Source: Nocardia cyriacigeorgica (GTDB taxonomy: Bacteria; Actinomycetota; Actinomycetes; Mycobacteriales; Mycobacteriaceae). Taken from it: 48,330 bases of DNA. This document shows, piece after piece, positions 15,726 to 24,249 of the stretch. The position numbers were made by a program, and so were the translations under genes. Below the pieces are notes generated by a model. It was not told where the DNA came from, did not search any database, and saw nothing but the letters and a program-made list of their open reading frames with translations. The DNA lies in contig NZ_JARWNX010000033.1 of NCBI RefSeq assembly GCF_029868385.1, positions 1 to 48,330 of the forward strand. Direction: 5' to 3'. Numbering within the stretch: the first letter of the stretch is position 1; each line of letters opens with the position of its first letter.

Positions 15726-16732
15726 CCGCATCGGCGGCGGGTGCGCACCCACTGACCGTCGGAATCGACGTCGGCGGCACCAATATCCGTGCCTCCGTCG
15801 TCGACGGCGACGGCGCGGTGCTCGATACCGTGCAGGCGCCGACCCCGCATTCGGCGCGCGCCCTCGACGATGCCATCGACCGCGCCGTCCGCGAACTCGC
15901 CGGACGCCATCACATCGACGCGGTCGGTCTCGCGGTGGCCGGGTTCGTCAACGGCGATTACACCACCGTCCGTTTCGCCCCGCATCTGCCCTGGCAGGAC
16001 GCACCCGTTGCCCAACGGCTCACCGACCGTCTCGGTCTGCCGGTGCTGTTGGAACACGACGCCAACGCCGCCATGTGGGCCGAATACCGGTTCGGGGCCG
16101 CGGCAGGCGGACACAATGTGGTGCTCGTGGCGATCGGCACCGGCATCGGCGCCGCCCTACTCATCGACGGCAAGCTCTATCGCGGCACCCACGGCATCGC
16201 CCCCGAACTCGGACATCTGCAAATGGTGCCGGAGGGTCGCGCCTGCGCCTGCGGTAAACGCGGCTGCTGGGAGCGCTATTGCAGCGGAACGGCGCTCGCC
16301 GACACCGCCATCGAACTGCTCGCCACCGATCAGGCGCCGTCGGTGCTGGCCAGGGAGGTCTTCCGGGATCCCGGTTCGCTCACCGGTCGCCGTGTCGCCG
16401 GTGCGGCGCAGGACGGCGACCCGCTCGCCTTGCGCGCGATGACCGATTTCGCCCGCTGGCTCGGGCTCGGACTCGCCTTCGTCGCCGATATCTTCGATCC
16501 CGATCTGATCGTCATCGCGGGCGGTGTCAGCAGTTCGGCACCGCTGTTCCTCGACGAGGCCCGCGAAGAGTACGCCACCGCCCTCACCGGCCGTGGCCAT
16601 CGCCCGCTCGCCCGGATCCGCACCACCCAGCTCGGCGAGGCCGCGGGCATGATCGGTGTCGCCGAAATGGCCCGGGCCGCGCTCGCTGCGCCGGGTGGCG
16701 ATATCTCCTCGGTCGCGCACACCACGCGCTGA
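15722..16732 (+). CDS. glk: ROK-family glucokinase
   Basis: This 336-residue ROK kinase probably phosphorylates glucose with ATP to glucose 6-phosphate. It shows the phosphate-binding GIDVGGTN (14-21), EHDANAA with catalytic D113, the VAIGTGIGAALL stretch, and the ROK zinc site with H165 in ELGH and C175, C177 and C182 in CACGKRGC. There is no N-terminal helix-turn-helix, so it is a kinase rather than a NagC/XylR-type repressor. It overlaps the preceding gene by ATGA. The same neighbourhood (pimB, glk, plsC) is known in Corynebacterium, which supports an inherited link between sugar activation and mannolipid synthesis. Polyphosphate use is possible in this family. Confidence 0.86.
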   Translation: MTASAAGAHPLTVGIDVGGTNIRASVVDGDGAVLDTVQAPTPHSARALDDAIDRAVRELAGRHHIDAVGLAVAGFVNGDYTTVRFAPHLPWQDAPVAQRLTDRLGLPVLLEHDANAAMWAEYRFGAAAGGHNVVLVAIGTGIGAALLIDGKLYRGTHGIAPELGHLQMVPEGRACACGKRGCWERYCSGTALADTAIELLATDQAPSVLAREVFRDPGSLTGRRVAGAAQDGDPLALRAMTDFARWLGLGLAFVADIFDPDLIVIAGGVSSSAPLFLDEAREEYATALTGRGHRPLARIRTTQLGEAAGMIGVAEMARAALAAPGGDISSVAHTTR

Positions 16733-17016
16733 GCACGCACCCGGTCACGCCATCACATCGGCGCAGCCCTCGACCGCGGAGCCTCCCAGGTGAGCGGCCC
16801 GGCATACTTCCGGCAACCCCGCCGGTCGCCCGCACGCGTCCCGGCGAATTCACCACGGTCTCCGAAACTCCGCACCATAGCCAGCGCAACGGTACGAATC
16901 GCACCACCCGAATGTGGTGAGATTCGCCTCCGTGATTGGATGTGATCTGCGACCAGCGGTAAAGTCGGCAACCGAGGGTGCCCGCCTACGATCCCGTTCC
17001 CGGGGGTAAGGACGTC

Positions 17017-17742
17017 ATGTTCTACTGGCTGCTGAAGTACGTGTTTCCGGGTCCATTCATGCACGTGTACAACCGGCCGACGGTCGAAGGCGTCGAACAC
17101 ATCCCCGCCGCGGGCGCTGCCATCCTGGCCGGCAACCACCTCTCCTTCGCCGACTGGCTGTTCGCGCCGCTGCTGAGCCCACGCCGGATCAGCTACCTGG
17201 CCAAGGCCGAATACTTCACCACCCCCGGAGTCAAGGGCCGTCTCCAGAAGTTCTTCTTCAGCGGCACCGGCCAGTACCCGATCGACCGCAGTGGCGCGAG
17301 CGCCGCCGAGGACGCGCTCAACGCCGCCCGCAAACTCATCGATAAGGGCCACCTCGTCGGCCTCTACCCCGAGGGCACCCGCTCCCCCGACGGCCGCCTC
17401 TACAAGGGCAAGACCGGCATCGCCCGGCTGGCACTGGAAACCGGCGTCCCCGTCATCCCCGTCGCGGTCATCGGCACCGACGAGGTCAGCCCGCCCGGAC
17501 CGTTTCGCTGGCGCCGCCGCAAGGTGACCCTGAAGTTCGGCGCCCCGCTCGACTTCTCCCGCTACGAAGGCATGGGCGGCAACCGCTTCGTCGAACGCGC
17601 CGTCACCGACGAGGTCATGTACGAACTCATGCGGCTCACCGGCCAGGAGTACGTCGACGTCTACGCGGCGAGCCTCAAGAAGGGCGTACCCTCCGGTTCC
17701 GCTCCCGAGGCCACCCGTATCCCCGAATCCGCCGCGAGCTGA
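17017..17742 (+). CDS. 1-acyl-sn-glycerol-3-phosphate acyltransferase-like protein (PlsC family)
   Basis: This 241-residue membrane-associated acyltransferase has the catalytic H-x4-D motif (H41 and D46 in NHLSFAD), the GQYPID block near 85-90 and PEGTRS (118-123) for phosphate binding. It likely acylates a lysophospholipid or another glycerolipid; the mycobacterial counterpart in this position (Rv2182c) has been linked to phospholipid remodelling. The ATG at 17017 has GGGGG/AAGGA just upstream and gives the family-typical start MFYWLLKYVF; a GTG at 16978 would add 13 residues. It follows glk after a 284-bp gap with nothing recognisable. It closes the envelope-lipid block. Confidence 0.88.
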   Translation: MFYWLLKYVFPGPFMHVYNRPTVEGVEHIPAAGAAILAGNHLSFADWLFAPLLSPRRISYLAKAEYFTTPGVKGRLQKFFFSGTGQYPIDRSGASAAEDALNAARKLIDKGHLVGLYPEGTRSPDGRLYKGKTGIARLALETGVPVIPVAVIGTDEVSPPGPFRWRRRKVTLKFGAPLDFSRYEGMGGNRFVERAVTDEVMYELMRLTGQEYVDVYAASLKKGVPSGSAPEATRIPESAAS

Positions 17743-17993
17743 AGCACTTTCGGCCCGATCACCTTTCGATCAGCGCGCGACTGTAGGCCCGCGTCTCATC
17801 GCCCGCCACCTACTCCATCGGCCGGATCCGCCGCAACAGACCCGCGGCGGGGAGTCGATCGGACCGGCCACATCGGGCAACACCTCGGCGCATCAACCTC
17901 TCGCTGAACCACACCGCCCGCCGGACAAGCCGTTGACCCGCCCGACGAACCACGTTCACATTGCGTTGAGTTCGCTGCGCCAAGGTCGACGCC

Positions 17994-19556
17994 ATGGTTG
18001 TGTTCCACCCCGGCAACGGCTTGTCCCGGCGCACGCTGCTGCGCACCTCCACCCTCGGCCTGATGGCCGCACCCGCACTCGCCGCATGTGCCGACGACTC
18101 GGGGCCGGCGCTGGTCCGGCAACGACCCACACTCACCCACGGCGTCGCCGTCGGTGACCCGCGCAGCGACGGCGCGCTGATCTGGGCCCGCTCCGATCGC
18201 CCCGCGACAGTGATCGTGGAAACCGCGGCCACCGAATCGTTCACCGACGCCAAACGATTCACCGGACCGCTGCTGACCCCCGACACCGACGGCACCGGCC
18301 GCCTGCGCGTCTCCGGTCTGCCCGCGGGCGCACAGGTGCACTACCGGGTCACCCTCGAAGGCGAGGACGGCGCCACCTCCGAACCGGTCACCGGCGTCTT
18401 CCGCACCGCACCGCTGGCACCTGCCGATATCCGGCTGCACTGGTCCGGTGACGTCGCGGGCCAGGGCTACGGCATCAATCCCGATATCGGTGGTATGCGG
18501 ATCTTCTCCACCATGGCCGCCCGCGACCCGCACCTGTTCCTGCACTCCGGCGACGTCGTCTACGCCGACGGCCCCCTGAAGGACACGGTGACACTGCCCG
18601 ACGGCCGGATCTGGCGAAACATCGTCACCGAAGCCAAGAGCGCCGTCGCCGAAACCCTCGACCAGTACCGGGGCCAGTACGCCTACAACCTGACCGACGA
18701 CAATGTGCGCCGCTTCAATGCCTCGGTCGCGCAACTGGTCCAGTGGGACGATCACGAAACCACCAACAACTGGTCACCGGGCGGCACCGTCGCCGCCGAC
18801 AAGGGCTACACCGAACGCGATATGACCACCCTCGCCACCCGCGCCTGGCAGGCCTTCCACGAATGGAATCCGCTGGACCCGGCCGAGGCCGCCGACGGCA
18901 GGCTCTACCGCAAGATCGCCTACGGCCCCCTGCTCGACGTGTTCGTGCTCGATATGCGCACCTACAAGGACCTCAACGGCGCCAACACCTCTCCCGACGG
19001 TCGGATCTTCGGCCCGGAACAAACCCGCTGGCTCATCGATGGACTGCGCGCGTCCACCGCGACCTGGAAGATCATCGCCAACGATCTGCCGCTCGGTCTG
19101 GTGGTCCCCGACGGCAAGGCAGCGTTCGAAGGTCCCGCCAACGGTGATCCGGGCGCGCCCACCGGGCGCGAATCCGAGATCGCCCAGGTGCTCTCGGCCA
19201 TCAAGGCCGATCGGGTGCGCGGCGTGCTGTGGCTGACCGCCGACGTCCACTACACCGCCGCCCACCACTACTCCCCCGAACGCGCGACCTTCACCGATTT
19301 CGACGAGTTCTGGGAGTTCGTCTCGGGACCGCTCAACGCGGGCGCCTTCGGACCCAACACCCTCGACCCCACCTTCGGACCGGAGGCGGTGTTCGTGCAC
19401 GCCCCGCCGGAGCCGAACACCTCCCCGCTCGACGGCGCCTACCAGCACTTCGGTGAGGTCGTGATCGACGGCCGGTCAAGGGAGCTGACGGTGAATCTGT
19501 GCGATGCGAGCGGATCGGTGCTGTTCAGCCGACGGCTCGCCGCACCGGGTCGATGA
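17994..19556 (+). CDS. phoD: PhoD-like alkaline phosphatase, Tat-exported lipoprotein
   Basis: This 520-residue exported phosphodiesterase/phosphatase is probably used for phosphate scavenging outside the membrane. The N-terminus has a twin-arginine signal (LSRRTLLRTS) and a lipobox LAACADD, so it is probably folded before export and lipid-anchored. A Fe3+-dependent PhoD N-terminal domain precedes the catalytic domain; metal-site segments include HSGDVVYADGP, QWDDHETTNNW and WLTADVHYTAAHHY. Known PhoD enzymes use iron and calcium. AAGGTCG lies just before the ATG. A PhoP-type Pho box was not found in the 250-bp upstream gap, which holds nothing else recognisable. Confidence 0.9.
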   Translation: MVVFHPGNGLSRRTLLRTSTLGLMAAPALAACADDSGPALVRQRPTLTHGVAVGDPRSDGALIWARSDRPATVIVETAATESFTDAKRFTGPLLTPDTDGTGRLRVSGLPAGAQVHYRVTLEGEDGATSEPVTGVFRTAPLAPADIRLHWSGDVAGQGYGINPDIGGMRIFSTMAARDPHLFLHSGDVVYADGPLKDTVTLPDGRIWRNIVTEAKSAVAETLDQYRGQYAYNLTDDNVRRFNASVAQLVQWDDHETTNNWSPGGTVAADKGYTERDMTTLATRAWQAFHEWNPLDPAEAADGRLYRKIAYGPLLDVFVLDMRTYKDLNGANTSPDGRIFGPEQTRWLIDGLRASTATWKIIANDLPLGLVVPDGKAAFEGPANGDPGAPTGRESEIAQVLSAIKADRVRGVLWLTADVHYTAAHHYSPERATFTDFDEFWEFVSGPLNAGAFGPNTLDPTFGPEAVFVHAPPEPNTSPLDGAYQHFGEVVIDGRSRELTVNLCDASGSVLFSRRLAAPGR

Positions 19557-19596
19557 CGGCGGCGGATCGGGCGCGCACGAGCGGGCGCGCTGTGGT

Positions 19597-19602
19597 TAGC
19601 TT
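19597..19602 (+). promoter_or_regulatory. Probable -10 element (TAGCTT), leaderless start
   Basis: TAGCTT ends 7 nt before the ATG at 19610; no Shine-Dalgarno is present. Confidence 0.45.
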
Positions 19603-19609
19603 GCGTGCC

Positions 19610-20887
19610 ATGAGCACGCCGCACACTGTCGCCGCCGAAGAACATCTCCCCCGTGACACCGCGGATGTCGTTCGCACTGTGCGCGATTCGCGTGAGCGCG
19701 CCGAACCGCTGACCGTATGCGGTGGTGAGCTGGTCGACGACGGTGTTTCGGTGCCCGATCAGCGCGCGGTGGTCTCGATGCGCCGGATGAACTCGGTGCT
19801 CGATATCAATCTCGGCCGCGGCACGGTCCGCGTGCAGGCCGGAGCCCGCCTCTCCGAGATCGACCGCAGGCTCGGCGCGCACGGGCTCGGCCTGCCGATC
19901 GTCGGCGATCACCGCGATATCACCGCTGGCGGATTCGCCTCCGTCGGCGGGGTGAGCACGGCCTCGCACAAGTACGGCATGTTCATCGACCGGATCGTCG
20001 ACCTCGAATACGTCGATCCGGACGGCCGGATCGGCACCTGCGGGCGCGACCATCACACCGAGCGTTTCCACCGCATCCTCGGCGCGGGCGGCCGCGCTGG
20101 CATCATCACGGCGCTGACCCTCGACACCGTCGAGGTGGACAAGGACCACAGCTGGCTCAGCACCAACGCTCACCGGTTCCTGGATTTCGATTCGTTCGTC
20201 GAATACGCCCACGGGCAGGTCAGTCGGCCCGGTGAGGCGGTGCTGCAAGTGGGGCGCTGGGTCGATACCGCGCCGCTGAAGGTGTCGCGGCCGGTCGGCA
20301 CCGGGCATGTGCAGTTGGGCACGGTGCGGTTCGGGCAGTGGTCGAGCCTCTACCCCACCGCGCCGACCCGGTCGCTGCGCGCGCGTCGCGAGGTGGGTTC
20401 GCGGGCCCGTAAATCGCTCGGCGTGATCGCCTCGGCAGCGGGCGGGCGCGCGGGCATGCCGGTCCGCAACGCCGCCGCGGGCGCGGTCATGCTCACCCCC
20501 AAGGTGCTGACCCTGCGCGACGCCGAATACCTCGCCGACACCGTCATCAGCTCCTCCGAACGCGGCCCCGCCTACCGCGTCGGCGTATTCGCGCCGCTGT
20601 CGGGCTACACCTCGGTGTTCTACCGCCTGCACGACCTGTTCGCCGGACACCGCGAACGCACCGGATGCTTCACCGTCATCTCGGCCATGACCTACGGTGT
20701 GCGCTCGAAGTTCCTGCGCGACGAATCCGCCCTCCGCGATCTGCCCACCGAAGACCACGGCCTGATCACCTTCACCTGCCGCCTCCGCCCCTCCGCCCTC
20801 CCTTCGGAACAACTGCGCGACATCGTCACCACCATCGACGAGATCTGCCGCTCCGAAAACGCCCTCCGCTACGACTCCGCGGCCTGA
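19610..20887 (+). CDS. FAD-binding (PCMH/VAO-type) oxidoreductase
   Basis: This 425-residue flavoprotein has an N-terminal PCMH-type FAD domain. The domain is seen in GRGTVRVQAGARLSEIDRRL and in the GDHRDITAGGFASVGGVS region, where the GG pair contacts the FAD phosphates, followed by YGMFIDRIVDLEYV. The layout resembles cytokinin-dehydrogenase-like oxidases, but the C-terminal substrate domain is not diagnostic. There is no signal peptide. The ATG at 19610 has a TAGCTT hexamer 7 nt upstream; the frame runs upstream into phoD, where it is not coding. It starts 53 bp after phoD on the same strand. The substrate is unknown. Confidence 0.8.
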   Translation: MSTPHTVAAEEHLPRDTADVVRTVRDSRERAEPLTVCGGELVDDGVSVPDQRAVVSMRRMNSVLDINLGRGTVRVQAGARLSEIDRRLGAHGLGLPIVGDHRDITAGGFASVGGVSTASHKYGMFIDRIVDLEYVDPDGRIGTCGRDHHTERFHRILGAGGRAGIITALTLDTVEVDKDHSWLSTNAHRFLDFDSFVEYAHGQVSRPGEAVLQVGRWVDTAPLKVSRPVGTGHVQLGTVRFGQWSSLYPTAPTRSLRARREVGSRARKSLGVIASAAGGRAGMPVRNAAAGAVMLTPKVLTLRDAEYLADTVISSSERGPAYRVGVFAPLSGYTSVFYRLHDLFAGHRERTGCFTVISAMTYGVRSKFLRDESALRDLPTEDHGLITFTCRLRPSALPSEQLRDIVTTIDEICRSENALRYDSAA

Positions 20888-20964
20888 TCCCCGGTTCGCG
20901 TCCGAGCCGTTCGGCAGCAGGAGGGCTCGTTACGGCACTGATACCGGCATGCCCTTGACCAGGC

Positions 20965-21012
20965 TAACTTTGCGATGCAGAGTGAAACCATGAACTCTGC
21001 ATCGCAAAGTTA
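20965..21012. promoter_or_regulatory. Perfect 19-bp inverted repeat over the start codon of a membrane protein gene
   Basis: TAACTTTGCGATGCAGAGT (20965-20983) is repeated perfectly in inverse at 20994-21012 with a 10-nt spacer that contains ATG 20990; ATG 20975 lies in the left arm. Each arm is itself an imperfect dyad (ACTTTGC-GAT-GCAGAGT), so it looks like a double operator for a dimeric regulator. It could equally fold as an RNA hairpin that hides the start. TAACTT in the left arm fits a -10 hexamer. Confidence 0.8.
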
Positions 21013-21571
21013 CCCGGATGCCGAGCGAGCACGCCAACTCGTCGGCGATCTCGAACAGCTCACCGCACGTGGCTGGCGCATCGCCGCCGCCGCATGGTTC
21101 CCGTCACTGTGCGCGGCGGTCACGATCCTGGCGTCGGTACCCGCGGGAATCCTGCTCGACGGGCACGGCGGCGTCGGACTGTACTGGCTGTTCGCCGTGC
21201 CGCTCGCCGCAGTGGCGACGGCCTGGTACTTCACCACCCGCCGCGTGCAACTGCCCGAAACGCGCGGCGCCGTCCTCGGACTGGCGGGTCTGCTCATGAT
21301 CGCCGGGACACTGCTGCTCGGCCGAATCCTCGACGACGCCTTGGCGTTCGCCGCACCGTGGCTGACGATCGGCATCGGCTTCGCCGTGTTCGGCGTTGCC
21401 ATGCGCGCCGTCGGGCCGCTGCTCGTCGGCCTGGTGAGCCTTGCCGCATCGATCATCGTCAGCGTGACCGATCCCGCGCATGCCTATTCGATCCTGGCGC
21501 TCGCCGTCGGCGGCACCGCGGCGCTGGCGGTGTTCGCCGAACTGGTGCGCACAGATCCGGCGCGGGTGTGA
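20975..21571 (+). CDS. Multi-pass membrane protein paired with a winged-helix regulator
   Basis: This is a 198-residue integral membrane protein (193 if ATG 20990 is used). After a short cytosolic N-terminus with DAERARQLVGDLEQLTARGW, about five hydrophobic helices follow (near 38-60, 68-86, 98-115, 124-145 and 150-190). No transporter or enzyme motif is visible. Its stop overlaps the start of the regulator gene (TGATG), so the two are co-translated. The 19-bp inverted repeat covers the start, suggesting autoregulation by the partner. Membrane protein plus small winged-helix pairs are widespread in actinobacteria; the ligand and role here are unknown. Confidence 0.75.
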   Translation: MQSETMNSASQSYPDAERARQLVGDLEQLTARGWRIAAAAWFPSLCAAVTILASVPAGILLDGHGGVGLYWLFAVPLAAVATAWYFTTRRVQLPETRGAVLGLAGLLMIAGTLLLGRILDDALAFAAPWLTIGIGFAVFGVAMRAVGPLLVGLVSLAASIIVSVTDPAHAYSILALAVGGTAALAVFAELVRTDPARV

Positions 21572-21882
21572 TGCACGATCCACATCCGGCCGTCTCGCTC
21601 AACGACACTGTTCACCAGCGCACCCGCCTCGGCATTCTCGCCCTGCTGCGCAGCGGCGTCTCGATGGAATTCGGCGCGCTACGCGACACCCTGCACCTCA
21701 CCGACGGCAATCTGAACCGCCACCTCAAGGTCCTCGACGATGCGGGTTTGATCGCAGGCACCCGTGCCACCGGCCATGGGAAGCGCCCCCGCACCTGGTT
21801 CAGCCTGACCGAAGCCGGCCGCGCCGCCCTCGACGCCGAACTGGCCGCGCTGCGCGCCCTCATCGCCGCCGCCGAGGATTGA
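21571..21882 (+). CDS. Winged-helix transcriptional regulator (MarR-like, single domain)
   Basis: This 103-residue protein is almost entirely one winged helix-turn-helix. QRTRLGILALLRSG forms helix 1, FGALRDTLHLTDGNLNRHLKVLDDAGLI the HTH, and the TWFSLTEAGRAAL end the wing and a dimer helix. The domain is the type used by small regulators that repress their own operon. Translation is coupled to the membrane protein (TGATG). The natural target is the 19-bp inverted repeat at 20965-21012, by inference. No ligand-binding domain is present, so the signal may come from the membrane partner or a bound small molecule at the dimer interface. Confidence 0.87.
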   Translation: MHDPHPAVSLNDTVHQRTRLGILALLRSGVSMEFGALRDTLHLTDGNLNRHLKVLDDAGLIAGTRATGHGKRPRTWFSLTEAGRAALDAELAALRALIAAAED

Positions 21883-21954
21883 CCGGCGGACCATGCCGAT
21901 CGGCGCTTCTGGTGCCGTTGTCGTCCGCGGAGGCAGGGAGTCCGCGTGACTGCC

Positions 21955-21960
21955 TATCGT
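21955..21960 (+). promoter_or_regulatory. Probable -10 element (TATCGT) supporting the AraC start at 21967
   Basis: TATCGT ends 6 nt before GTG 21967, which begins the family-like MDVFDDLL sequence. It competes with GTG 21946, which has GGGAG five bases upstream. Confidence 0.35.
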
Positions 21961-21966
21961 TGCGGT

Positions 21967-23049
21967 GTGGATGTGTTCGACGATTTGCTGCGCAATGTCC
22001 GGGGTAACGGATCGGTGTTCGGGCGACCGGAACTCGCGCCGATGGGGTCGTTGCGGTTGGGGGAAGCGGCGTATCTGACGTTGTGTGCGCCGATGCGGGG
22101 CGGTGGGGTGTTGCGCACGTGTGATGGTGGGGAGCGGCCGCTCGCGGCGGGCGAGACGGCGATCGTGCGTGGGCCGGAACCGTTCACTTTCACCGATATG
22201 TCCGAGCCGGGGGCGGCCGGAGCCGAGCCGACCGTGCTGATGGTCGCCTCCTATGAGGTGCGGGCCGAGGTTCCGCAACGGCTGCTGCGCGTGCTGCCGC
22301 GCGTCGCGGTCGTCACCGATGCGGAGGACTGCACGGCGTTGCGCGACTACATCCAGGCGCAGCTGGCGATGTCGGGGCCGGGCCGGCAGATCGTGCTGGA
22401 TCGGATGCTGGACTGGCTGCTGGTGTGCACCCTGCGCGATTGGTTCGATCGGCCAGAGGCCGCGCCGCCCGCCTGGTACCGCGCGCTCGGTGACGACGTT
22501 GTCGGCCCGGCGCTGACCGCCCTGCATGCCGATCCGGCGCGCGGCTGGTCGACGGCCGAGCTGGCCGCGGCGGCGGGGGTCGCGCGGACCACATTCACCA
22601 CCCGTTTCACCGCCTCGGTCGGCCAGAGCCCGGCCGCCTACCTCACCGAATGGCGGCTCACCCTCGCCGCCGATCTACTCGCCCACTCCGAGCTGACCGT
22701 GGCCGCCATCGCCCGGCGGGTGGGATACGCGGACGCGTTCGGGTTCTCCAGCGCGTTCAAGCGAGTGCGCGGGACCAGCCCGAGCGCCTATCGGCGCGCG
22801 GTGATCGGCGCATCCGATATCCCGGTCACCACCGGCGATTACGCGCGCCAGACCTCGGCCTCGGCGGCCGCGAACTCGGCGAAGGTCCGCGGCTCCCGGC
22901 CGAGGGCGCGGCGGACACCGTCGGCGACCACCGCATCCGAACTGGTGCGAATCGAGCTCAACGCACCGGACCAGATCTCGATCTCCTCCTCGGGGACGCC
23001 CGCGGCCGCCAGTTCCCGCTCGAAATCGGCGACCTCCACCGGGACATAG
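21967..23049 (+). CDS. AraC-family regulator (cupin plus HTH) with an unusual C-terminal extension
   Basis: This 360-residue protein has an N-terminal AraC_binding cupin of the AraC_N type (from MDVFDDLLRNVRG through the GETAIVRGPEPFTF strand) and a C-terminal double HTH (WSTAELAAAAGVARTTFTTRF and RVGYADAFGFSSAFKRVRGTSPSAYRR). The AraC domain ends near position 22800, but the frame stays open another ~80 codons. The last 211 bases are antisense to the convergent reductase gene and give a low-complexity tail. A lost stop codon or a frameshift would explain this; a TGA sits one frame away at about 22802. The start may instead be GTG 21946 (GGGAG site). It probably controls the adjacent reductase. 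Confidence 0.78.
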   Translation: MDVFDDLLRNVRGNGSVFGRPELAPMGSLRLGEAAYLTLCAPMRGGGVLRTCDGGERPLAAGETAIVRGPEPFTFTDMSEPGAAGAEPTVLMVASYEVRAEVPQRLLRVLPRVAVVTDAEDCTALRDYIQAQLAMSGPGRQIVLDRMLDWLLVCTLRDWFDRPEAAPPAWYRALGDDVVGPALTALHADPARGWSTAELAAAAGVARTTFTTRFTASVGQSPAAYLTEWRLTLAADLLAHSELTVAAIARRVGYADAFGFSSAFKRVRGTSPSAYRRAVIGASDIPVTTGDYARQTSASAAANSAKVRGSRPRARRTPSATTASELVRIELNAPDQISISSSGTPAAASSRSKSATSTGT

Positions 23050-23681
23050 TCCGCACCCCGCCCCGAGGCGGCCGCGATCTGTGCCAGCGCCTCCTTCATG
23101 CTCAGCGCCTCGGGCCCGGTCAGATCGTAGGTCTGCCCATCGTGTCCGGTGTCGGTGAGCGCGGCGACGGCCACGGCCGCGATATCGGCGGCATCGACGA
23201 AGGTCGACTGTCCGTCCGCCACCGGGAGGACGAGTTCGCCGGAAAGGATGCCGCCGAGGAAGGCACCCTCGGAGAAGTTCTGCATGAACCAGCTCGGCCG
23301 CAGCACCGTCCACCTCAGACCGGACTCGCGCAGCGCCGCCTCACCTTCCAGGTGCGCTCGGCCACCGGCGTAACCGTCATCGAAATGACCCGGTGTGTCG
23401 ACGCCACGAGCCGAGAGCAGCACCACCCGTTCGACGCCCGCCGCGGCCGCCGCACGCACCAGTGCAGGCGTGGGCGAGGGAGAAACGTCCAGCGGCACCA
23501 CGAAGACCGCCCGCACTCCGGTGAGGGCGGCTTCCCAGGTCTGCGGATCGGCCCAGTCGAATCGGGTGTCACCGGAGCGCGAACCGACGCGGACGTCGTC
23601 CCCGCGCTCGCGCAGCAGCGCCGTGACGCGCCGCCCCACTTTGCCGGTTCCGCCGATGACGAGCACTGTGTTGGTATCCAT
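22839..23681 (-). CDS. NmrA-like NAD(P)-binding oxidoreductase
   Basis: This 280-residue atypical short-chain dehydrogenase has the dinucleotide-binding motif GGTGKVGRR near the N-terminus (residues about 9-17) and the AVFVVPLDVSPSP, LLSARGVDTPG and LRPSWFMQNFSEGAFL segments usual in NmrA and NAD(P)H-binding families. The catalytic YxxxK is not evident, so it may be a quinone reductase or a redox sensor. The ATG at 23681 starts the MDTNTVLVIGG Rossmann strand; the longer frame to 23792 is not supported. It converges with, and overlaps by 211 bp, the AraC regulator, which is a common pairing for these reductases. Confidence 0.84.
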   Translation of the reverse strand: MDTNTVLVIGGTGKVGRRVTALLRERGDDVRVGSRSGDTRFDWADPQTWEAALTGVRAVFVVPLDVSPSPTPALVRAAAAAGVERVVLLSARGVDTPGHFDDGYAGGRAHLEGEAALRESGLRWTVLRPSWFMQNFSEGAFLGGILSGELVLPVADGQSTFVDAADIAAVAVAALTDTGHDGQTYDLTGPEALSMKEALAQIAAASGRGADYVPVEVADFERELAAAGVPEEEIEIWSGALSSIRTSSDAVVADGVRRALGREPRTFAEFAAAEAEVWRA

Positions 23682-23773
23682 GTTCCGATCCTCACCCGCA
23701 CGGGTGGGCGGCGGCCATGTCCGAGGCACCGCGACAGATAGACAGATGACGGGCCGCCACCGGAGAAACAGCG

Positions 23774-23804
23774 AACGCCCCACCGGTGGCACCGGTGGGG
23801 CGTT
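23774..23804 (-). terminator. Strong hairpin terminator after ctaF
   Basis: AACGCCCCACCGGT (23774-23787) pairs perfectly with 23791-23804 around a 3-nt loop, 16 bp after the ctaF stop on the minus strand. It insulates the oxidase genes from the reductase gene downstream. Confidence 0.8.
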
Positions 23805-23819
23805 CGTCGTGAGGTCGTA

Positions 23820-24236
23820 TCAGTGCTTCTCGGGACCCATGTGGTACTCGAACACCAGCCCGCCCGCGGCGATCAGGACGAGCACGACGCCGATACCGAT
23901 CAGCCAGAACTGGAAGAACGCCAGACCGAGGGCGGTCACCGAACCGGCGGCCGCGAGGGTGATGGGCCAGAAGCTGCCGGGCGAGAAGAAGCCGAGGTCA
24001 CCGGCACCATCGACGATCTCGGCGTCTTCGTAGTCCTCCGGGCGCAGATCGAGGCGCCGGGCGACGAAGCGGAAGTAGGTGCCGATGATCAGCGACAGGC
24101 CCGCGGTCAGCACGATGGCGGTGGTGCCCGCCCATTCGACGCCGGTGCGCGACTGTGCCGTGAAGAAGCCGTAGACGATGCCGACGATGACGAAGAACAC
24201 CGTCAGCAGTTCGAAAATCCGCGCTTCGATCTTCAT
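23820..24236 (-). CDS. ctaF: Actinobacterial cytochrome c oxidase subunit IV CtaF
   Basis: This 138-residue small subunit of the aa3 oxidase is specific to actinobacteria. Four hydrophobic helices are visible: [35 protein letters not shown], then two in the C-terminal half. The conserved loop [15 protein letters not shown] and the C-terminal FEYHMGPE are typical. It lies 13 bp after ctaC, so the two are one operon, and it is followed by a strong terminator. Partners ctaE and qcrCAB are in the inverted block at the left of the window. Confidence 0.95.
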   Translation of the reverse strand: MKIEARIFELLTVFFVIVGIVYGFFTAQSRTGVEWAGTTAIVLTAGLSLIIGTYFRFVARRLDLRPEDYEDAEIVDGAGDLGFFSPGSFWPITLAAAGSVTALGLAFFQFWLIGIGVVLVLIAAGGLVFEYHMGPEKH

Positions 24237-24249
24237 GTCAGATCAGTCC

